Under the pieces are notes generated by a model. It was given only the letters and a program-made list of their open reading frames with translations. It was not told the origin of the DNA and did not search any database. The position numbers and the translations under genes are program-made. Positions 27,356-41,300 of a DNA stretch of 64,000 nt are shown here, piece after piece. Source of the DNA: Bostrychus sinensis (taxonomy: Eukaryota > Chordata > Actinopteri > Gobiiformes > Eleotridae); assembly GCA_020698575.1 (NCBI GenBank), contig CM036241.1, positions 34,841,416 through 34,905,415 of the forward strand, written 5' to 3'. The stretch's first letter is position 1. Each line of letters opens with the position of its first letter.

Positions 27356-28157
27356 CGGCTTCTGTACAGTTTACCTTTGATTCAATTTAAATTTGATAGC
27401 TATATATTTCAACGGCCAATAGTATAGTTATTAAAAAGCTGTGATTTATTTTTCATGCAAACTCAAACCACAAAAAATACACAGAGTACTGAGGGATTTC
27501 CTGCCGTTTTGAACTGTATTAATATCATCACATAGACCTATATCTGTTATCTGCTGATAAGCATGGCTTTAATAAAAAAAAAAATCGGCTGAATTTGAAT
27601 GCACACACAATGCACACAGACTTTTGACATTCTGTTGACCATATTTAATGAAAAAAAAAGGAAAATGTTTCTTTTCTTTTCTGTTTCTTTTTTGGGCCCA
27701 CCTCAGGGGGGCACTAGAGATTGCTTGGGGTGCTTGACACCTGCCACAGAGGGCCTCAAATACTGTATAGCTGCCACCTAACAGATATGTATTTTTTGAT
27801 AAGCTTGTTTTGAAAAAAGTGACTTTGACAGTAAAAGTGGATGAAGATTACGGCTTTACCTAAATCAGAGATACAGTATGACCACATCAAAGACATGTTG
27901 AGTCATCTTGAGTACAAGATCACATAAGGAGGCCTAAAGAATAGCTCTTAGGCAGTGGACTACTACAATCTGAAGAGTGTAGTCATGACCACCGCACCCA
28001 TAAAACTCCATAAAGGCCTACATGTACTACTAAAATTTAATGTCAGCAGGAGAAAAAAAAAGTCAAGTGTAAGTGTTAGTGACAGTCTGATGGGGCCACC
28101 TTGTGGTTAATGCAGGTCTTTGCAACTTTGAATGTGTAAAGACCATTGCATTCACAA
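27356..28157. other. Noncoding stretch
   Basis: I see no gene. A-rich tracts occur at 27575 and 27650, and GGGCCC-type repeat debris at 27694-27780. Confidence 0.5.
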
Positions 28158-28217
28158 CAGTGTACAGTTCTGCACTGATGCCCCACAGATATTTTTCATT
28201 TTGTAGTAAAATGGCAT
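28158..28217 (-). repeat. DR-A fragment, left flank of LINE insertion
   Basis: TTTTGTAGTAAAATGGCAT is DR-A interior; the element resumes at 30497 after a LINE. Confidence 0.65.
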
Positions 28218-30496
28218 TCAGTTCAATTCAATTCAGATTTATTTGTATAGCCCAGTATCACAACAAAAGTTGCCTCAAAGGGCTTCACAACAGTTGATCA
28301 AACATAAACACACAATCAGACAGACACAGTCAGGCATCTGAAACAGTCCCCACTCCCCCAGAGGGGAGCGGGTGAGAGGGACAACTTGTGAATAGCAAGG
28401 AACTGATTGGAGATATCGAATATTAGATTATATTTATTACAGTGATAGAAGAGGAGCAGCAGATGGAACCAGAGGACAGAGGCTCAGTGCACCATATTTC
28501 CCCCAGCTTCTAGCTCCTAAAGCAGCCTATCTTCAGCTGTGGAGTTAGCCCTGTTCCTAGCTGGCCTGACCATAAGCTTTCTTGAAGAGGAATGTTTTAA
28601 GCCTAACCTTAAATGTAGAGACTGTGTCTGCCTCTAACATGAGCTGGAAGCTGATTCCATAAAACAGGAGCTTGGTAACTAAAGGCTCTACCTCCAGCTG
28701 CACTTTTAGAAACCCTGGGAACTATTAATAGCCCTGCATTTTGTGAGCGCAGTGCCATTTACAGCCTTGTAAGTCAGGAGAAGGATTTTAAACTTAATTC
28801 TGAATTCAACTGGAAGCCAGTGAAGTGAAGCTAGCACAGGAGTAATATGTTCTCTCCTGTTAGTTCCTGTTAATAATCTTGCTGCTGTGTTTTGAACAAG
28901 CTGAAAACATTTTAATGAGTTTTTAGGGCACGCTGCCAGCAGAGAGTTACAGCCTAGATGTAACAAACGCAAGGACAAGTTTTTCAGCGTCACTTTTAGA
29001 TAAAATATTTCTGCTTATGGCTATGATACGTAAGTGAATGCTGTTTTACAGGCTTGGTTTATATGAGCCTTAAATGATAAATCTTGGTCAAATAAAACTC
29101 CTAAGTTTCTCACAGTAGAACTTGAGGCTACACTGACACCGTCCAGGGAGACTCTCTGGTCAGACAGAGCATCTCTCAGCTTTTTGGGGACTAGTATAAT
29201 GAACTCTGTTTTTTCTGGGTTTAGGAGGAGATAATTAATTGTCATCCAGGTCTTTATGTCTCTCACACAGGCGCTAAGTTTCTCAACGCAGTCATTCTGA
29301 TCAGGTTTAAGTGATAAATACAACTGTGTATCGTCTGCCTAACAGTGAAAATTAATGCCATGTTTCATGTAAAGCATGAACAGAATGGGTCCAAGTACTG
29401 AGCCTTGTGGCACTCCATAGCTAACTTTACTGCACTGTGAGGAATGTTCATTTACACTGACAAACTGGTACCTATCACATAAGTAGGATTTAAACCAGCA
29501 GAGGGCGCTCCTCTGACCCCTATGTCACATTCTAATCTCTGGAGTAAGATGCTGTGGTCAATGGCGTCAAAGGCTGCACTGAGATCTAACAGAACTAGGA
29601 TTGAGACCAGTCCATTGTCTGAACTTAATAACAACTCATTTGTGACTCTAACTAATGCAGTTTCTGTGCTATGGTGGGGTCTAAACCCTGACCGAAAATC
29701 TTCAAATAAGCTTTTGTCCTGTAGGTGGCGACATAACTGTTTAACTACAACTCTTTCTAGGATTTTTGAAATAAAAGGGAGATTTGATATTGGTCTATAG
29801 TTGGCTAAAATGTCAGGATCTAGACTGTTTTTTTTTTCAGAAGCGGTTTAATAACTGCATATTTAAAAGACTGTGGCACATAGCCTGTTTCTAAGGAGGT
29901 GTTTATTATGTTCATTATAGATTCATTAATTAGGGGAAGAGTTTCTTTAAAATGTTTGGTAGGAATTGGGTCTAAAAGACAAGTTGAGGTTTTGGAGGAC
30001 ATAATGACTGATGTTATCTCAGCTTGGTCTACAGCGATGAAGCAGTCTAACGTTACAGATGGTTTTATAGTGGCCTCCATTTTTACAGCTTTGGCTTGCT
30101 CTGAGCTGATCGTAGGGAGAATTTCATTGAATTTGTCTCTAATACTTGTGATTTTGTTGTTAAAAAATGTAAGAAAGTTTTCCCAGCTGAGAGTAACAGG
30201 GATACGGGGTTCTACTGAGCTGTGACTGGTGGTCAGCCTGGCTACAGCGCTGAACACAAACCTAGGGTTGTTCCTGTTTTCTTCTATTAAAGTTGAATAG
30301 TATCTGGTTTTGGCCTCTCAAAGAGATTTTTTTATAATTTAAAAGACTATATTTCCAGACATTCAGAGACTGCTCTGAGCTGGAGTGATGCCATAGCCTT
30401 TCTTTTTTACGGGTACTTTTAATTTACGGGTTGCTTGTTTAAGGGAAAGTGTTTCAGCATTAACCCATGGTGCTACTCGATTCGGCCTAACAACCA
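28218..30496 (-). mobile_element. L2/Rex1-like LINE, decayed, with reverse transcriptase
   Basis: Minus-strand remains in the right order: pre-RT/RT start (30257-29820, PIPTKHFKETLPLIN), LDLSAAFDAIDH (29634-29452), ADDTQLYLSLKP and NPEKTEFIIL (near 29323-29021), and the C-terminal RLLTGTNRREHITPVLASLH (28993-28706). The tail consists of TTCAATTCAATTCAGA-type repeats at 28218. The Tyr codon of the YADD active site is a TAG and frames are shifted, so it is dead. It sits inside DR-A. Confidence 0.85.
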
Positions 30497-30755
30497 TTAG
30501 GCATCAGACAAAACATTTAAGGAACTAAAAAGCTTTTTTTTCTCTCTGGTACTGTTCAAAAGATCACAACACAGCTGCCCTCTGCTGCTCTCTTACCTTT
30601 TTTTATGGTGCCAGTAAAGTGTTGTTGTAAAGTGTTGAAAACATTTTCTTTCAGTCAGATAATGTTTATAAAGGTTGTAAAACATGCAATACTGTTCTGG
30701 AGGTGACCCAGATTGATTTAAAAAGATGAATAAAAGCATAATTTAGCTCCTTTAA
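30497..30755 (-). repeat. DR-A fragment, right flank of LINE insertion
   Basis: Continues the copy interrupted at 28217: GAACTAAAAAGC, CTGCCCTCTGCTGCTC, AGCATAATTTAGCTCCTTTAA. Confidence 0.65.
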
Positions 30756-30802
30756 TAACAACTGTCTTAATAAAAAGCTGTCAAGGCCATGAAGGTGATC
30801 GG
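30710..30802 (+). repeat. 93-bp direct duplication, first copy
   Basis: Repeated at 31208-31300 with one difference (AACAACTG against AAAAACTG). It includes the DR-A end and unique sequence beyond it. Confidence 0.9.
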
Positions 30803-31004
30803 TGTTAACACAATTCAAACCACTAAATACAACCGCCTATCTTTTTAAGGGCTTTAGAGTTTTCATAATTGACCCACACTGAGTCAAAGTAAAGTAAAAT
30901 TAATTTAGAAAGAAGTTTGAAGGAAAGGTAAGAGACACAACTAATTTAAGAAGGTACAGTAGATCCATGTTTTTCTACGAAGGACTTTTTTGAACTTTTA
31001 ACTA

Positions 31005-31180
31005 TGGAATAATGTTTGCACCTCAAAAACATACCTGGGGTAGTATTTTATTTCATTCACTCATGTTTGAATAATCCTGTATGCTGAGGCCGTCGCTTTC
31101 TCGAGAGCTGAAAACGCTCGGGTCTCATGCCTCTACGTAGACACATGAAACCAGGAAGTACTCCAGCATGTTTCTAAAAC
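31005..31180 (-). repeat. DR-A right half, reverse copy
   Basis: Contains AAACATACCTGGGGTAGTAT, GAATAATCCTGTATGCTGAG and AGCTGAAAACGCTCGG. Confidence 0.6.
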
Positions 31181-31207
31181 ATGAACATCCAGGGAACAAA
31201 CATTGAG

Positions 31208-31300
31208 AGATTGATTTAAAAAGATGAATAAAAGCATAATTTAGCTCCTTTAATAAAAACTGTCTTAATAAAAAGCTGTCAAGGCCATGAAGGTGATCGG
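31208..31300 (+). repeat. 93-bp direct duplication, second copy
   Basis: Partner of 30710-30802, 498 bp downstream. Confidence 0.9.
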
Positions 31301-32233
31301 ACATAACATTTCTAGAACCCTCTGGGATGCTTCCAGGTACCCCTACAGATTTGAGAAACAAGCATCTAGGAGGTCAGTATTAAAGCATCAAATCAAAAGT
31401 TCCTAAATAAAAACGCTTTTGTTTTTGGCACATTCAAAAACTATAATGATCTCAGTCTGCACAAGGACTATAGTGGGCTTATATTTACTTATGAATTAAA
31501 GTTAAAACAAAAACTGAGGGCACATTCTCTGATAGGGCGACAGAGAAGGCCAGCTTTGTGGGGAAAAAATTGTTGTAATGACATCGTTTTGTTTACAAAA
31601 AGCGTTAACTAACTACATAGGAAGAGTGTGAGATAGTTTGAAACAGCCTACTACACAAACACTGATGGGATTGCATTTAAGTGATTTTTAATTAAATTTA
31701 AATTAAATCAAAATGTTGTCTTATAAAACTTAATGAAGTCAAAGTGTCTGCTTGCCCGCTTGAAAAACTCACTGCACGCTACTGATTTTTATTATTCATT
31801 TTTATTCTAAATTTATAAGTATTTTGAAAAAACATGATAGCGCATTTGATGGAAGATCATTCAATTCTCACAGCCTCTATTCACCGAAGTTTCCTTTCCT
31901 GTTCCAGAGAAGTGAAACTTTGATGATGGCGCCTTCCGTGTCTCCTGATACAGCGCCAACCCGTTTTCCCTGCTTTGTCAAGGTGGATGAAGGTTGTTTA
32001 TCTGGGCTATTTATATTTACTGGTCCTCTGTCACTGAAGGTAACTTTCCCCCTCGGCAGCGTTGGCTCAGAGCAAGTTGCATTTTAGTTTGAAAGGGCGC
32101 TTCTGCCTAAAAACAAAATCCTGCAAAGCCGTCATGGAACTGTGTAAAAGATTCTATCCGGTCAGTTTGATTTTCCTTTGATAACATGATGATGATGATG
32201 ATGAGGGGGGTGGGGGGAGTTAAGTTAAGGCTA
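31301..32233. other. Upstream region of Mx copy 1
   Basis: No protein gene. It may contain the untranslated first exon and promoter. A frame at 31824-32087 has no motif. Confidence 0.4.
31909..31919 (+). promoter_or_regulatory. Possible second IRF/ISRE-like site upstream of Mx copy 1
   Basis: GAAGTGAAACT resembles an ISRE with one base missing from the first GAAA half. A further AGTTTCCTTTCC-like stretch is at about 31888. It lies about 455 bp upstream of the copy-1 ATG. A weak, motif-only call. Confidence 0.3.
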
Positions 32234-32247
32234 AGTTTCGGTTTCCT
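32234..32247 (-). promoter_or_regulatory. Interferon-stimulated response element (ISRE) of Mx copy 1
   Basis: AGTTTCGGTTTCCT fits the ISRE in reverse form (AGTTTCNNTTTCNY) at every position. It lies 126 bp upstream of the copy-1 ATG, as expected for an Mx promoter bound by STAT1/STAT2/IRF9 or IRFs. An ATG trinucleotide run (32186-32203) and a G-rich patch lie just upstream. No TATA box is evident. Confidence 0.8.
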
Positions 32248-32373
32248 CATCTGCTTTGGCCGGTGTGTCACATCAGTGCCAGGCTAACATTACAGCTTAG
32301 ATTAGACCTGGACACTTTGCTCTGAAAGGAGGCTGCAGGGCACTTGAAAAGTAGGCTAACCACTATCACCGCC

Positions 32374-35300
32374 ATGAACAACACGCTGAACCAGCAGTAT
32401 GAGGAGAAAGTGCGTCCCTGCATCGACCTGATTGACTCGCTCCGCTCTCTGGGAGTGGAGCAGGACCTGGCGCTGCCCGCGATCGCCGTCATCGGAGACC
32501 AGAGCTCGGGGAAGAGTTCTGTGCTGGAGGCGCTGTCAGGAGTGGCTCTGCCCAGAGGAAGTGGTGGGTAGAAGCCAATTTTATTACTACAATAATAATA
32601 AAACTGGTTTGTTTATACATTAGCCAGTCTTTTTTGAGTTAATGCTCATCTCAGCATCTTGCACTTTGCCCTAAATTCCCTAAAAAATGTGACATTGTGT
32701 TCTTATTAACAATATATATGTAACAATTAAAATATATGTACCCCCTGTTGGTCAGACCTTGCCCCATCATTATTTCCAATAACTTCGTTCTTAATGATGA
32801 TCAAGAGTGAAAGGAGAGAACAGAGAAGAGCAGAGGGGAAACTGCAGCTGGAAAAAAAAAAATGGAAGCACTGTAAAGTTTCTGTTAACAGCAATCGACC
32901 ACGTCCTGTGACCCTTCAAAATAAAGCTTCATCCTTTACCAGCAGCAGAAACAACTTTATTGTGGCAGAGCCTGAAAGGAAAGAGAGATTTCCACTGCAT
33001 GCGTATCTGCTGCACTGGATCCGTCTTCACTCTGCCACTCCGGGCTGCGGAGCCCTGAGCAGCTCGGGAAGAGCATGCGCGAGAAGTATGAGTATTAGAA
33101 GTACTGTGCCACAAAAGCCATTAATAAAGTCCAAAACAACTATTTATTTAGAAACAGAAGGACAGAAAGCAACAGTTTAATATGAGATCGCTTTGGAGTT
33201 CACTCCACTTACATTTCACAGGGGCTTCCTCTCTAACGGAGAAGTAGCTGGGCACGAAAAAGCTATATGAGTTCAATAAATATTAAATCGTGTCTGACAT
33301 TGTTTCTGTAGTAAGTAAACACCCTACTAAGAGAGACTGTCTAAACGATAATGTGAAATAATGATTAAATGTGACTATTCTAATCAAAAACATTCGTACG
33401 CAGTTACATTACTTTTAAATCCGGATGTTGTGCACGTCCAGTGTCCTGTTTGATGGATCTGAGCTGCGGAGTTGATCTGAACGAAGTCCACCATAGAATG
33501 GCATCGAACAAAATAGCGGGGCAGCGAGGCTACAGCTGATCACAGCTGTAACAGCTTTCAGAGTCAGATATTAAACAGAAAGGTTTTCAGAAAGGTTTAT
33601 CTAAACTTCCTCTCTTTGTTGGTTCTTTTTTGCTTTCTTTTATGAGTTATTTATTTGCCTTTCATCATTATTTGAGAATAGTTATTGTATACAGTAAAAA
33701 ATGGCTACATATTTGAGTGTGCCAGCTGTCTGTGGTCTTAGCAGATAGTTCATGAAAAGTTGTGATGTAGACAAAGTTGTTAGTTGTTACTTAGTAAGTT
33801 GTTGTAAGTTTGTTAAAACAAAAATATCTAACACATTGCACTAATTATCAACAACATGCTTTCAGACGGTCTGGCTCTCCCACACTACATACAGGTGATA
33901 GAAAATTGCACATTGTTTTACTCACTCTCTAGTCCGCTAAAACACTGCTGCAGGATACAGCAAATATTGTCTGTTATATTGATTTTTTTTCCCTGGGGGA
34001 GGACCCCCAGACCCCCCTATATATTTATTTACATACTTAACCCCTGTGAGTCACGACTTGCTCTCCTGTGTACTGCAGACATCATGGCTTAGCTCCTTAC
34101 TTCCTCAAACCATAAAAAGATCTCTCATTCCATCTACATAACTGGCTTTGTTAAAACAGAATATAATTCACATTTTTTGTATTAGTCCTATAATAATAAT
34201 CTGCCATGTGCCACCACAGTAAAATGACAGGACCCAGCTGGCCCCCTACTAAAAAGATTCTGGCTATGCCCCTGGTACATTTTGAACATAATTAAAAGGA
34301 AAAACTTAACTTCCTTAAGCTGTTAATACAAAATAAAAAAATAGCTGTGCAGTAAATGAATTAAAGCAGACTGCATGTAGAGGGCTTGTTGATTGGTCAG
34401 TGCTTTCTGGAGTGGTCGGCGTTTCATGGGAGAGGCAGAGGTTTGTGCAATTGAGCATTCTGAGGCCTCAGAAAGGCCATACCAGAGAATATAGGATAAG
34501 TCAAACAGGTCTGAATGAAACAAAATACAACTCCAGATATGTTTTTGATGAGGGAACAACATTATAACATGGTATAAAGCTCAATGTCAAGTTTGTATAA
34601 TATTTCCCCTTTAAAATGAAACAGCCACTGCTACCTCAAAGTGCTGTACAGGTCCAATGATATAGAATAATATTAAGTAAAGATAAACACATGTTACTAA
34701 AACACATTTTTATGTTCCTAACGCAGGTATTGTGACAAGATGCCCATTAGAGCTGAAGATGAAGAGAGCCAAAGCAGGGGTCAAGTGGCACGGAAAGATA
34801 AAATACCAGAGCTGTGAGGAAGAGATACTTAAACCTGCTGATGTGGACAAAAAGATAAGAAAAGGTACATGTCCTATGTTGACTTGGCCTATTCCTTTTT
34901 ACAATGCTCCTCTAATATGTACAGTTAAGGTCAAAATGATTAGCTCCCTTAATGAAATCAAATACAATCCTTCTCTTTTCAAAGGCCGTAAACCAAGTTG
35001 TTTATATTGTGTTTGCACCAACAAGAAAAGGAAAAAATACAATGGCAAAGTATTAGCCCTTAGACAAATTCTAGTTTAAAACATCCTCTTATGGTAGTTT
35101 CTAACTAAGTTGTCTTGTCGCCTGGGGGACCTTAGCCCATTCTTCCACATTGTTGTTCAATCTTCTGTATGATTTTTTTCTTAATTGCCATTTTAACAAC
35201 AGTAAAGACCTGTTGATGTCTGACGTAAGGACCACATTCAAACAAACTGACTTTTTCTTTGTACGACTGGCTTTTGCTGCTCTCCCCGTTTAGAAAAAAA

Positions 35301-38300
35301 GTACAGAGTCGCTAATAATACAACATAACTGGCAACAACCCTTTATACTCCGTGGTTACTCCATCTGATTGTTCTGCCGATTGAAATTAAATTCAAAACA
35401 AGAGATACCAGACGAACATCTTTGTATAGAATAGGAACAGAGTCCGGCTGGACAGGTTAGGTAAATTGTTCAAGATTCTCTTAATGCCTCTGAGCATGGT
35501 CCCCAAAATTAATGAGCTAAATCACACAGGGCTCAGTTTACACTTTATTTCAAAAATAAATAAATCTTGAAAATATATTTTACACTCTAAAGTGAAGCAA
35601 ACTAAGGCAATGTCTTTGATGAACGATTTACTATTTTAAATTTTAAGGACATTGCAAAACAAAGGACAGTATTCTAGGAAAATGTTCAATTGTTCCAAGG
35701 GGGCTAGTAATTTTGACCTTAACCAGTGTATAACTATGTTCGCCAGTTTCTATGGTACCTGCGTATTTGTGAAAGTACCCATGTTTCCCAGTGCCTATGT
35801 TCTCCAATCCATAGAAACCAGGGAAGATAAGTACAGGAGAGCTACTAGTGCATTCTGGTAGGTCCTGATGTTCCCTAACCTTGGCCCTAACCCTAATCTT
35901 AAACTTAATGTTCCCTGGGGAATATAGGTACTAGGGAATCTAGGTACTGGGGAACATAGGGCTGACCCCACTGTAGATACAATACTGGATGTTTAATTTT
36001 CTGCAGCCCAGATTGAAATGGCTGGTGAAGGATGTGGAATCAGTCACGGCCTTATAAGCCTAGACATAGTCTCTCCTGATGTACCGGACCTAACACTGAT
36101 TGACCTGCCTGGCATCACCCGAGTGGCTGTCAAGGGTCAACCGGAAAATATTGGAGATCAGGTATGGTACAGTATATGCACAATATGACACCTAATGGCA
36201 AATATGACTACATTTATTTGCATACAGTTGCAATAAGAAATGTTTAACCCCCTCACCTCAAAAGATAATAGGGCTGCAAAAAATATTTTTTTGTGATATA
36301 TTATATTATCAGTACTTTCAATGCTTTTGATACTTTCGATACTGTGACATCACACAGAGTTAAGTTAATGGGACTGCAGATGGAAATAGGCAAGGCAAGG
36401 CAAGTTTATTTCTATAGCACAATTCATACACAGAGTAATTCAAAGTACTTTACAGAAAAAAGGCAAGTTTAAAAGTACAAAGACAAGAATTGCAATTAAA
36501 ACAATAAGATCAAATTTAGAAATTATAACTAAGAATCCACTTAAAGTTAAATTAAAAGAGAAGAGTGCAGATAAAACACTTTCAGTTGGCATATGCACAG
36601 CTAAAAAGAACAGTTTTAAGGCTGGACTTGAACATTGTCAGAGTAGAGGTCTGTCTAACATAGCATTGTCTAAAATACTGTCTAAAATAGCATTGTGTTA
36701 AATCCAGTGTATTTATGGCACTTGTTGCCCATTCACCAGTGTGCACTGTCCCATTCAAATTGACAAATAAATGAAAATAAAGGTGCTACTGTGATGGACT
36801 GCTTTCACAGTCAAATGTGGGGAAAAAGTGGTGAATAATTCTTCTGTACACTGTAGAGGGCAGCACTTCTAAGTACTTGGTTTTCCAAATACGGTAACAC
36901 AAATAAAAGTATTTCAATACTTAAAGAAGAAATATTAGACTTGGTTTATTATATAATAAAGCCTACAATTGAACTTCATTTTAAATTTAAGGAGAAAATA
37001 TCACAGTAATTAATCATCAAATTGCAATACTTGTTGTATTGCGATATATCAAAATTGCAATACAAATTGTATTGGCACCGAAGCATTGTGAAAGTACTGT
37101 ATTGTAACAAAATTGTATCGTCCCAGCCCTAAAAGATATTATAATATATATAATGTAAATAATAATAATAAATAATAATATAATGTAAATAAAATATAAT
37201 GAAAATAAATTAAAAAGAAATCATTAAAAGACAAAAACGAGTTATTATCTGAGTTATTTTGACATCAGAAGTCAAATTAACCTAAATTAAATTCAGTTCA
37301 AATGAAAAATGACTCTTTGAACACATGCCCTATGGTTGGAATTATTCAGCCCTTAGTTTCAGCAACAGAATGTATTGGATGCAATGACATTACACACACA
37401 AGCTCCACCACATTGTCAATCTAGGTTCACTTTCACATAAAGAAATGATTTGTAAATGCAACTTGTGACTTGACAAAACTGGAATAATGTAAAATGCAGT
37501 TAATATTTTTGAAAATTGTAGGGTCATAATTTCAGATATATTTTTTTTATTTTTGCTATTTTACAATGTACAGTATGTTATATGTTACACTGAAGTTAGT
37601 CTGATGTATTACACCATATGCAAAAATTTATAAAAAAAAAAACTAGTTTTGACCAAAACAAATATGCATCATTTTTTCAGATAAAAGCATTAATCAGCAA
37701 ATTCATCACGAGACAAGAGACCATCAGTCTGGTGGTAGTTCCATGTAATGTGGACATAGCCACAACAGAGGCTTTGAAGATGGCACAGGAGGTGGATCCT
37801 GATGGAGGGAGGACTTTGGGTAAATACTGAATAAATGACAGCACAAATAATAAAACTAGCCCAAAAGCACAATTACTTAGATCTATTGTAATATCGTCTT
37901 AGGTATTTTGACCAAACCAGATCTCGTTGACAAAGGCACAGAGAAAACTGTTGTTGACATTGTCCACAACAATGTCATCCCTCTGAAGAAGGGCTACATG
38001 ATCGTCAGGTGCAGAGGTCAGGAGGAGATCACAGAAAATATATCTTTGGATAAAGCATTAAAGATCGAGAAGGCCTTCTTCAGAGACCATCGTTTTTTTG
38101 AGTAAGACAATCTCTCTAATTTATCCTTCACTAGCACGGACCACGCCACAACAACAGGGTGTATTTGAATTATTTATAAGTGGGTGGTCTGGATAAGATG
38201 AAGGGGGGTCAGGGATGCTGGATGCAGGATGATGGATGGAGGTGAGGGATACAGGGTGAGGGATGAGGGTGAGGGGTGCAGGGAGAGGGGTGCAGGGAGA

Positions 38301-41300
38301 AGGGTGCAGGGAGAGAGATGCAGGGCGAGGGATGTGAAGGAGATGGCTTGTAGTAGATGAAGGCTGAGTGAGTTGAGACTCAGTGTGGAGGATAATTGGA
38401 GGTATTTAAAAGGGAACAGGAGGGTGGGGTCAAGAAAAACAGAGACAAGCAGTGTTGTATGGATTTTTCTTTTTTTAAATATAGTTGGGAGGTGTGGTTG
38501 AGGGGTGTAGTTGGGCCCCACTCCTGAACCTAAGTCAGGGATTGCAAAATTGTAAAGTACCTGATAGCTATTCAGGCAGGTACTCTTCAGATTTTAGTAG
38601 TCCAAAATGAAATGAAATAGCCCAAATAAAATATATATAGCCTCTAGCTGGTACACTGTCAATTGTCCATATTGAATAAAAACAGCTCCAAACATCTAAT
38701 CGAAAACCCTATACGTCGCACAGCCCCCCCCCCCCCCCCCCCCCCCCCCCCGTGATTTCATGAGCCCTGCCTAAGTTAACACATTAACCTCATTTGTCAT
38801 TTATGATACATATTCCTACTGTTGCTTTTCTGCTTTAGTGTGCTTTACCATGACGGCGCTGCAACTGTTCCCAAACTTGCTGAGAAACTCACTTTGGAGC
38901 TGGTGGAGCATATTGAGGTAGATGTTTGACCACTTTCCCGCATCCTTCTGCATTTACTGCTATCCATGTTTTCAATAATTTTTGTAATGTCTTTAGCAAT
39001 CTTTGCCTCAACTTGAAGAGCAAATAAATAAGAAACTCATTCAGACTAAGGCAGAGATGGAGAAATACGGCAATGGACCGCCACCTGATTCAGCGCAGAG
39101 GCTCAGCTTTCTTATTGATGTGAATTTATATTTTTTCATTATATTACTGATATCAAAACAGCAGCTTCTAACTTTTCAAAGTCATGTCATCCAATGTACT
39201 ATAGATTTACTTTTAGGCACCTTTGTTTTGTCATATAGAAAGTCACAGCTTTCACTCATGATGCAATCAGCCTCACCACAGGAGAGGAGCTTAACTTTGG
39301 AGAGAACATCTATTCCATATTGAGAAAAGAGTTTGGTCTATGGAAAGGTATCATAGAGAGCTCTGGAACATCATGTAAGTACCCACTTAGATTGTATAAA
39401 TACTGTATATCAAAATACATTTGATGGGTTTTGTTAGGCATGTAGCCTGGTTTAGGGCTGGCCTACTGTAGCCTGTAATTTGGTTTGGTCTAGTTAAGTA
39501 TGTAGTCCTGGTTTAGGTCTGGTCTTGTGCAGCCTTTAGACCTTTAAGTCTGGTCTACTAGGTCTACTGCAACCTGTAACCCTGGTTAAGGTCTGGTTTA
39601 ATCCATCCTGCAGCCCTGGTCTGGTACAGCATGTAGCCCTGGTTTAGGTCTAGCCTAGTGCAGCCTGCAGCCCTGGTTTAGGTTAAGTCTAGTGCAGTCT
39701 AATAATCTAATTTGAAGCAAACTACAGCCTATACTAAACAAACTATAGCTATTTCAAATGCAGAGCTTTGTATCTCTTTAAAATGAAAATTGAATGTCAT
39801 ATTGTTATTGTGATATAGACCACAGTTACTGCATGTCTTTCTAATATTGTGCAGCCCTAATGTGAAATTAGCTAATGTTTATAATGCAGTCAATTGGAAG
39901 CTTGAAAGAGAAGTGGCCCAGTATGACCGGCTGTACAGAGGAAGAGAATTGCCAGGGTTCATCAACTACAAGATGTTTGAGCGTATGATTAAAGATCAGA
40001 TCAAACTCCTCGAGGAGCCTGCTCTCACCAAACTCCGAGAAGTGGCAGGTGGTCACTCACTAACTACTCATAATATTGTACTGTCAATACATGCAGGACG
40101 TGTCGCTAATGCAGTGATTGTGTTTTTAATGTGTGTTTCCAGAAATGGTAAAAAAGGAGCTGTTCAAGCTGGCACAGAGCAGCTTTGTTGGATTCCCAAA
40201 CCTGATCAAAACAGCCAAGGTCTCACTTCACATTATACTGATTTCACTTTTTTTTTTTTTTTTTGGCAAATTCACAAATATTTTATAGTATGAGTGTGTA
40301 GTGCATTTTCAGGTACACAATGTGACATCTGTGCTTGTCTCGTAGCTGAAGATTGAGACTATCTGTAAGGAGAAGGAAGCAGTGGCAGAGTCCATGCTCA
40401 GGACTCAGTTCAAAATGGAGTTGCTGGTCTACACCCAGGACACCACATACAGCAAAAAGTTGGGCAAACGCAAGAGAACAGAGGAAAATTCATTTGGACT
40501 AAATTCTGTGCCTGTGGCAAAAAGTAATACTTTCGGCACAGACAGAAACAACCCCAGTGCCACTCTGAAGGAGATGATGAATCATTTGAAATCATATTAC
40601 CAAGTAAGTCATATTTTGTATTTGGAGTGTACAGCAGATGAAAACATCCTCAGTAAAAAGGGATACTTGCATTAGACTGTCAAGCAGCTCCTTTTGTTGT
40701 AGCAGTGTAAATACTACTAGAGTATGGATAAAGGGGGCAAAAAGATACTGAAACAAAATTAATTAGTCTGACATTAGTCTACTTATGTCAGACTAATTAA
40801 GTATTTTCAATTGTTCTTACTGTATGTATTGAGCTTTTAACCATGTTATAATATAGTTTGCAACCCAAAAACATACATGAAGTAGTATTTTGTTTCATTC
40901 ACACATGAGTAATCTGGTATTCTGAGGTCGTCTCTTTCTCAAGAGCTGAAAACGCTCGGTCTCACAGCTCTCCATAGACAAGTGAAACCATTTTCAAACC
41001 CCATACACCGTCACTGGACTCATTCTGATAATGTCAGCGCTTAAAATTGCCGTCACTATGAAACAGTCAACTCATTTATCATTTATTAGCATCATGTTGC
41101 TAATAGCCATGCTAATTAGCAATTTTATGCTATATACATTCCCCAACATTGCCAGCCGGGGTCAACAGACATCTAACTCAAACGTTCTCTGCAAAGTCAA
41201 AGTTACAGCTCCCCAAAAGAAGATGTTTTCCATACATATACATTATTTTACGGTATTAAATGTGAACTACTAATGCATTATTTCAAAAAGCCTGAAAAAA

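Noticed and set aside
31824..32087. 87-codon + frame upstream of Mx copy 1
   Set aside because: No motif; more likely promoter or 5' untranslated sequence.
38174..38521. 115-codon minus-strand Leu/Ser/Pro-rich frame
   Set aside because: Antisense of an intronic purine-rich tandem repeat.
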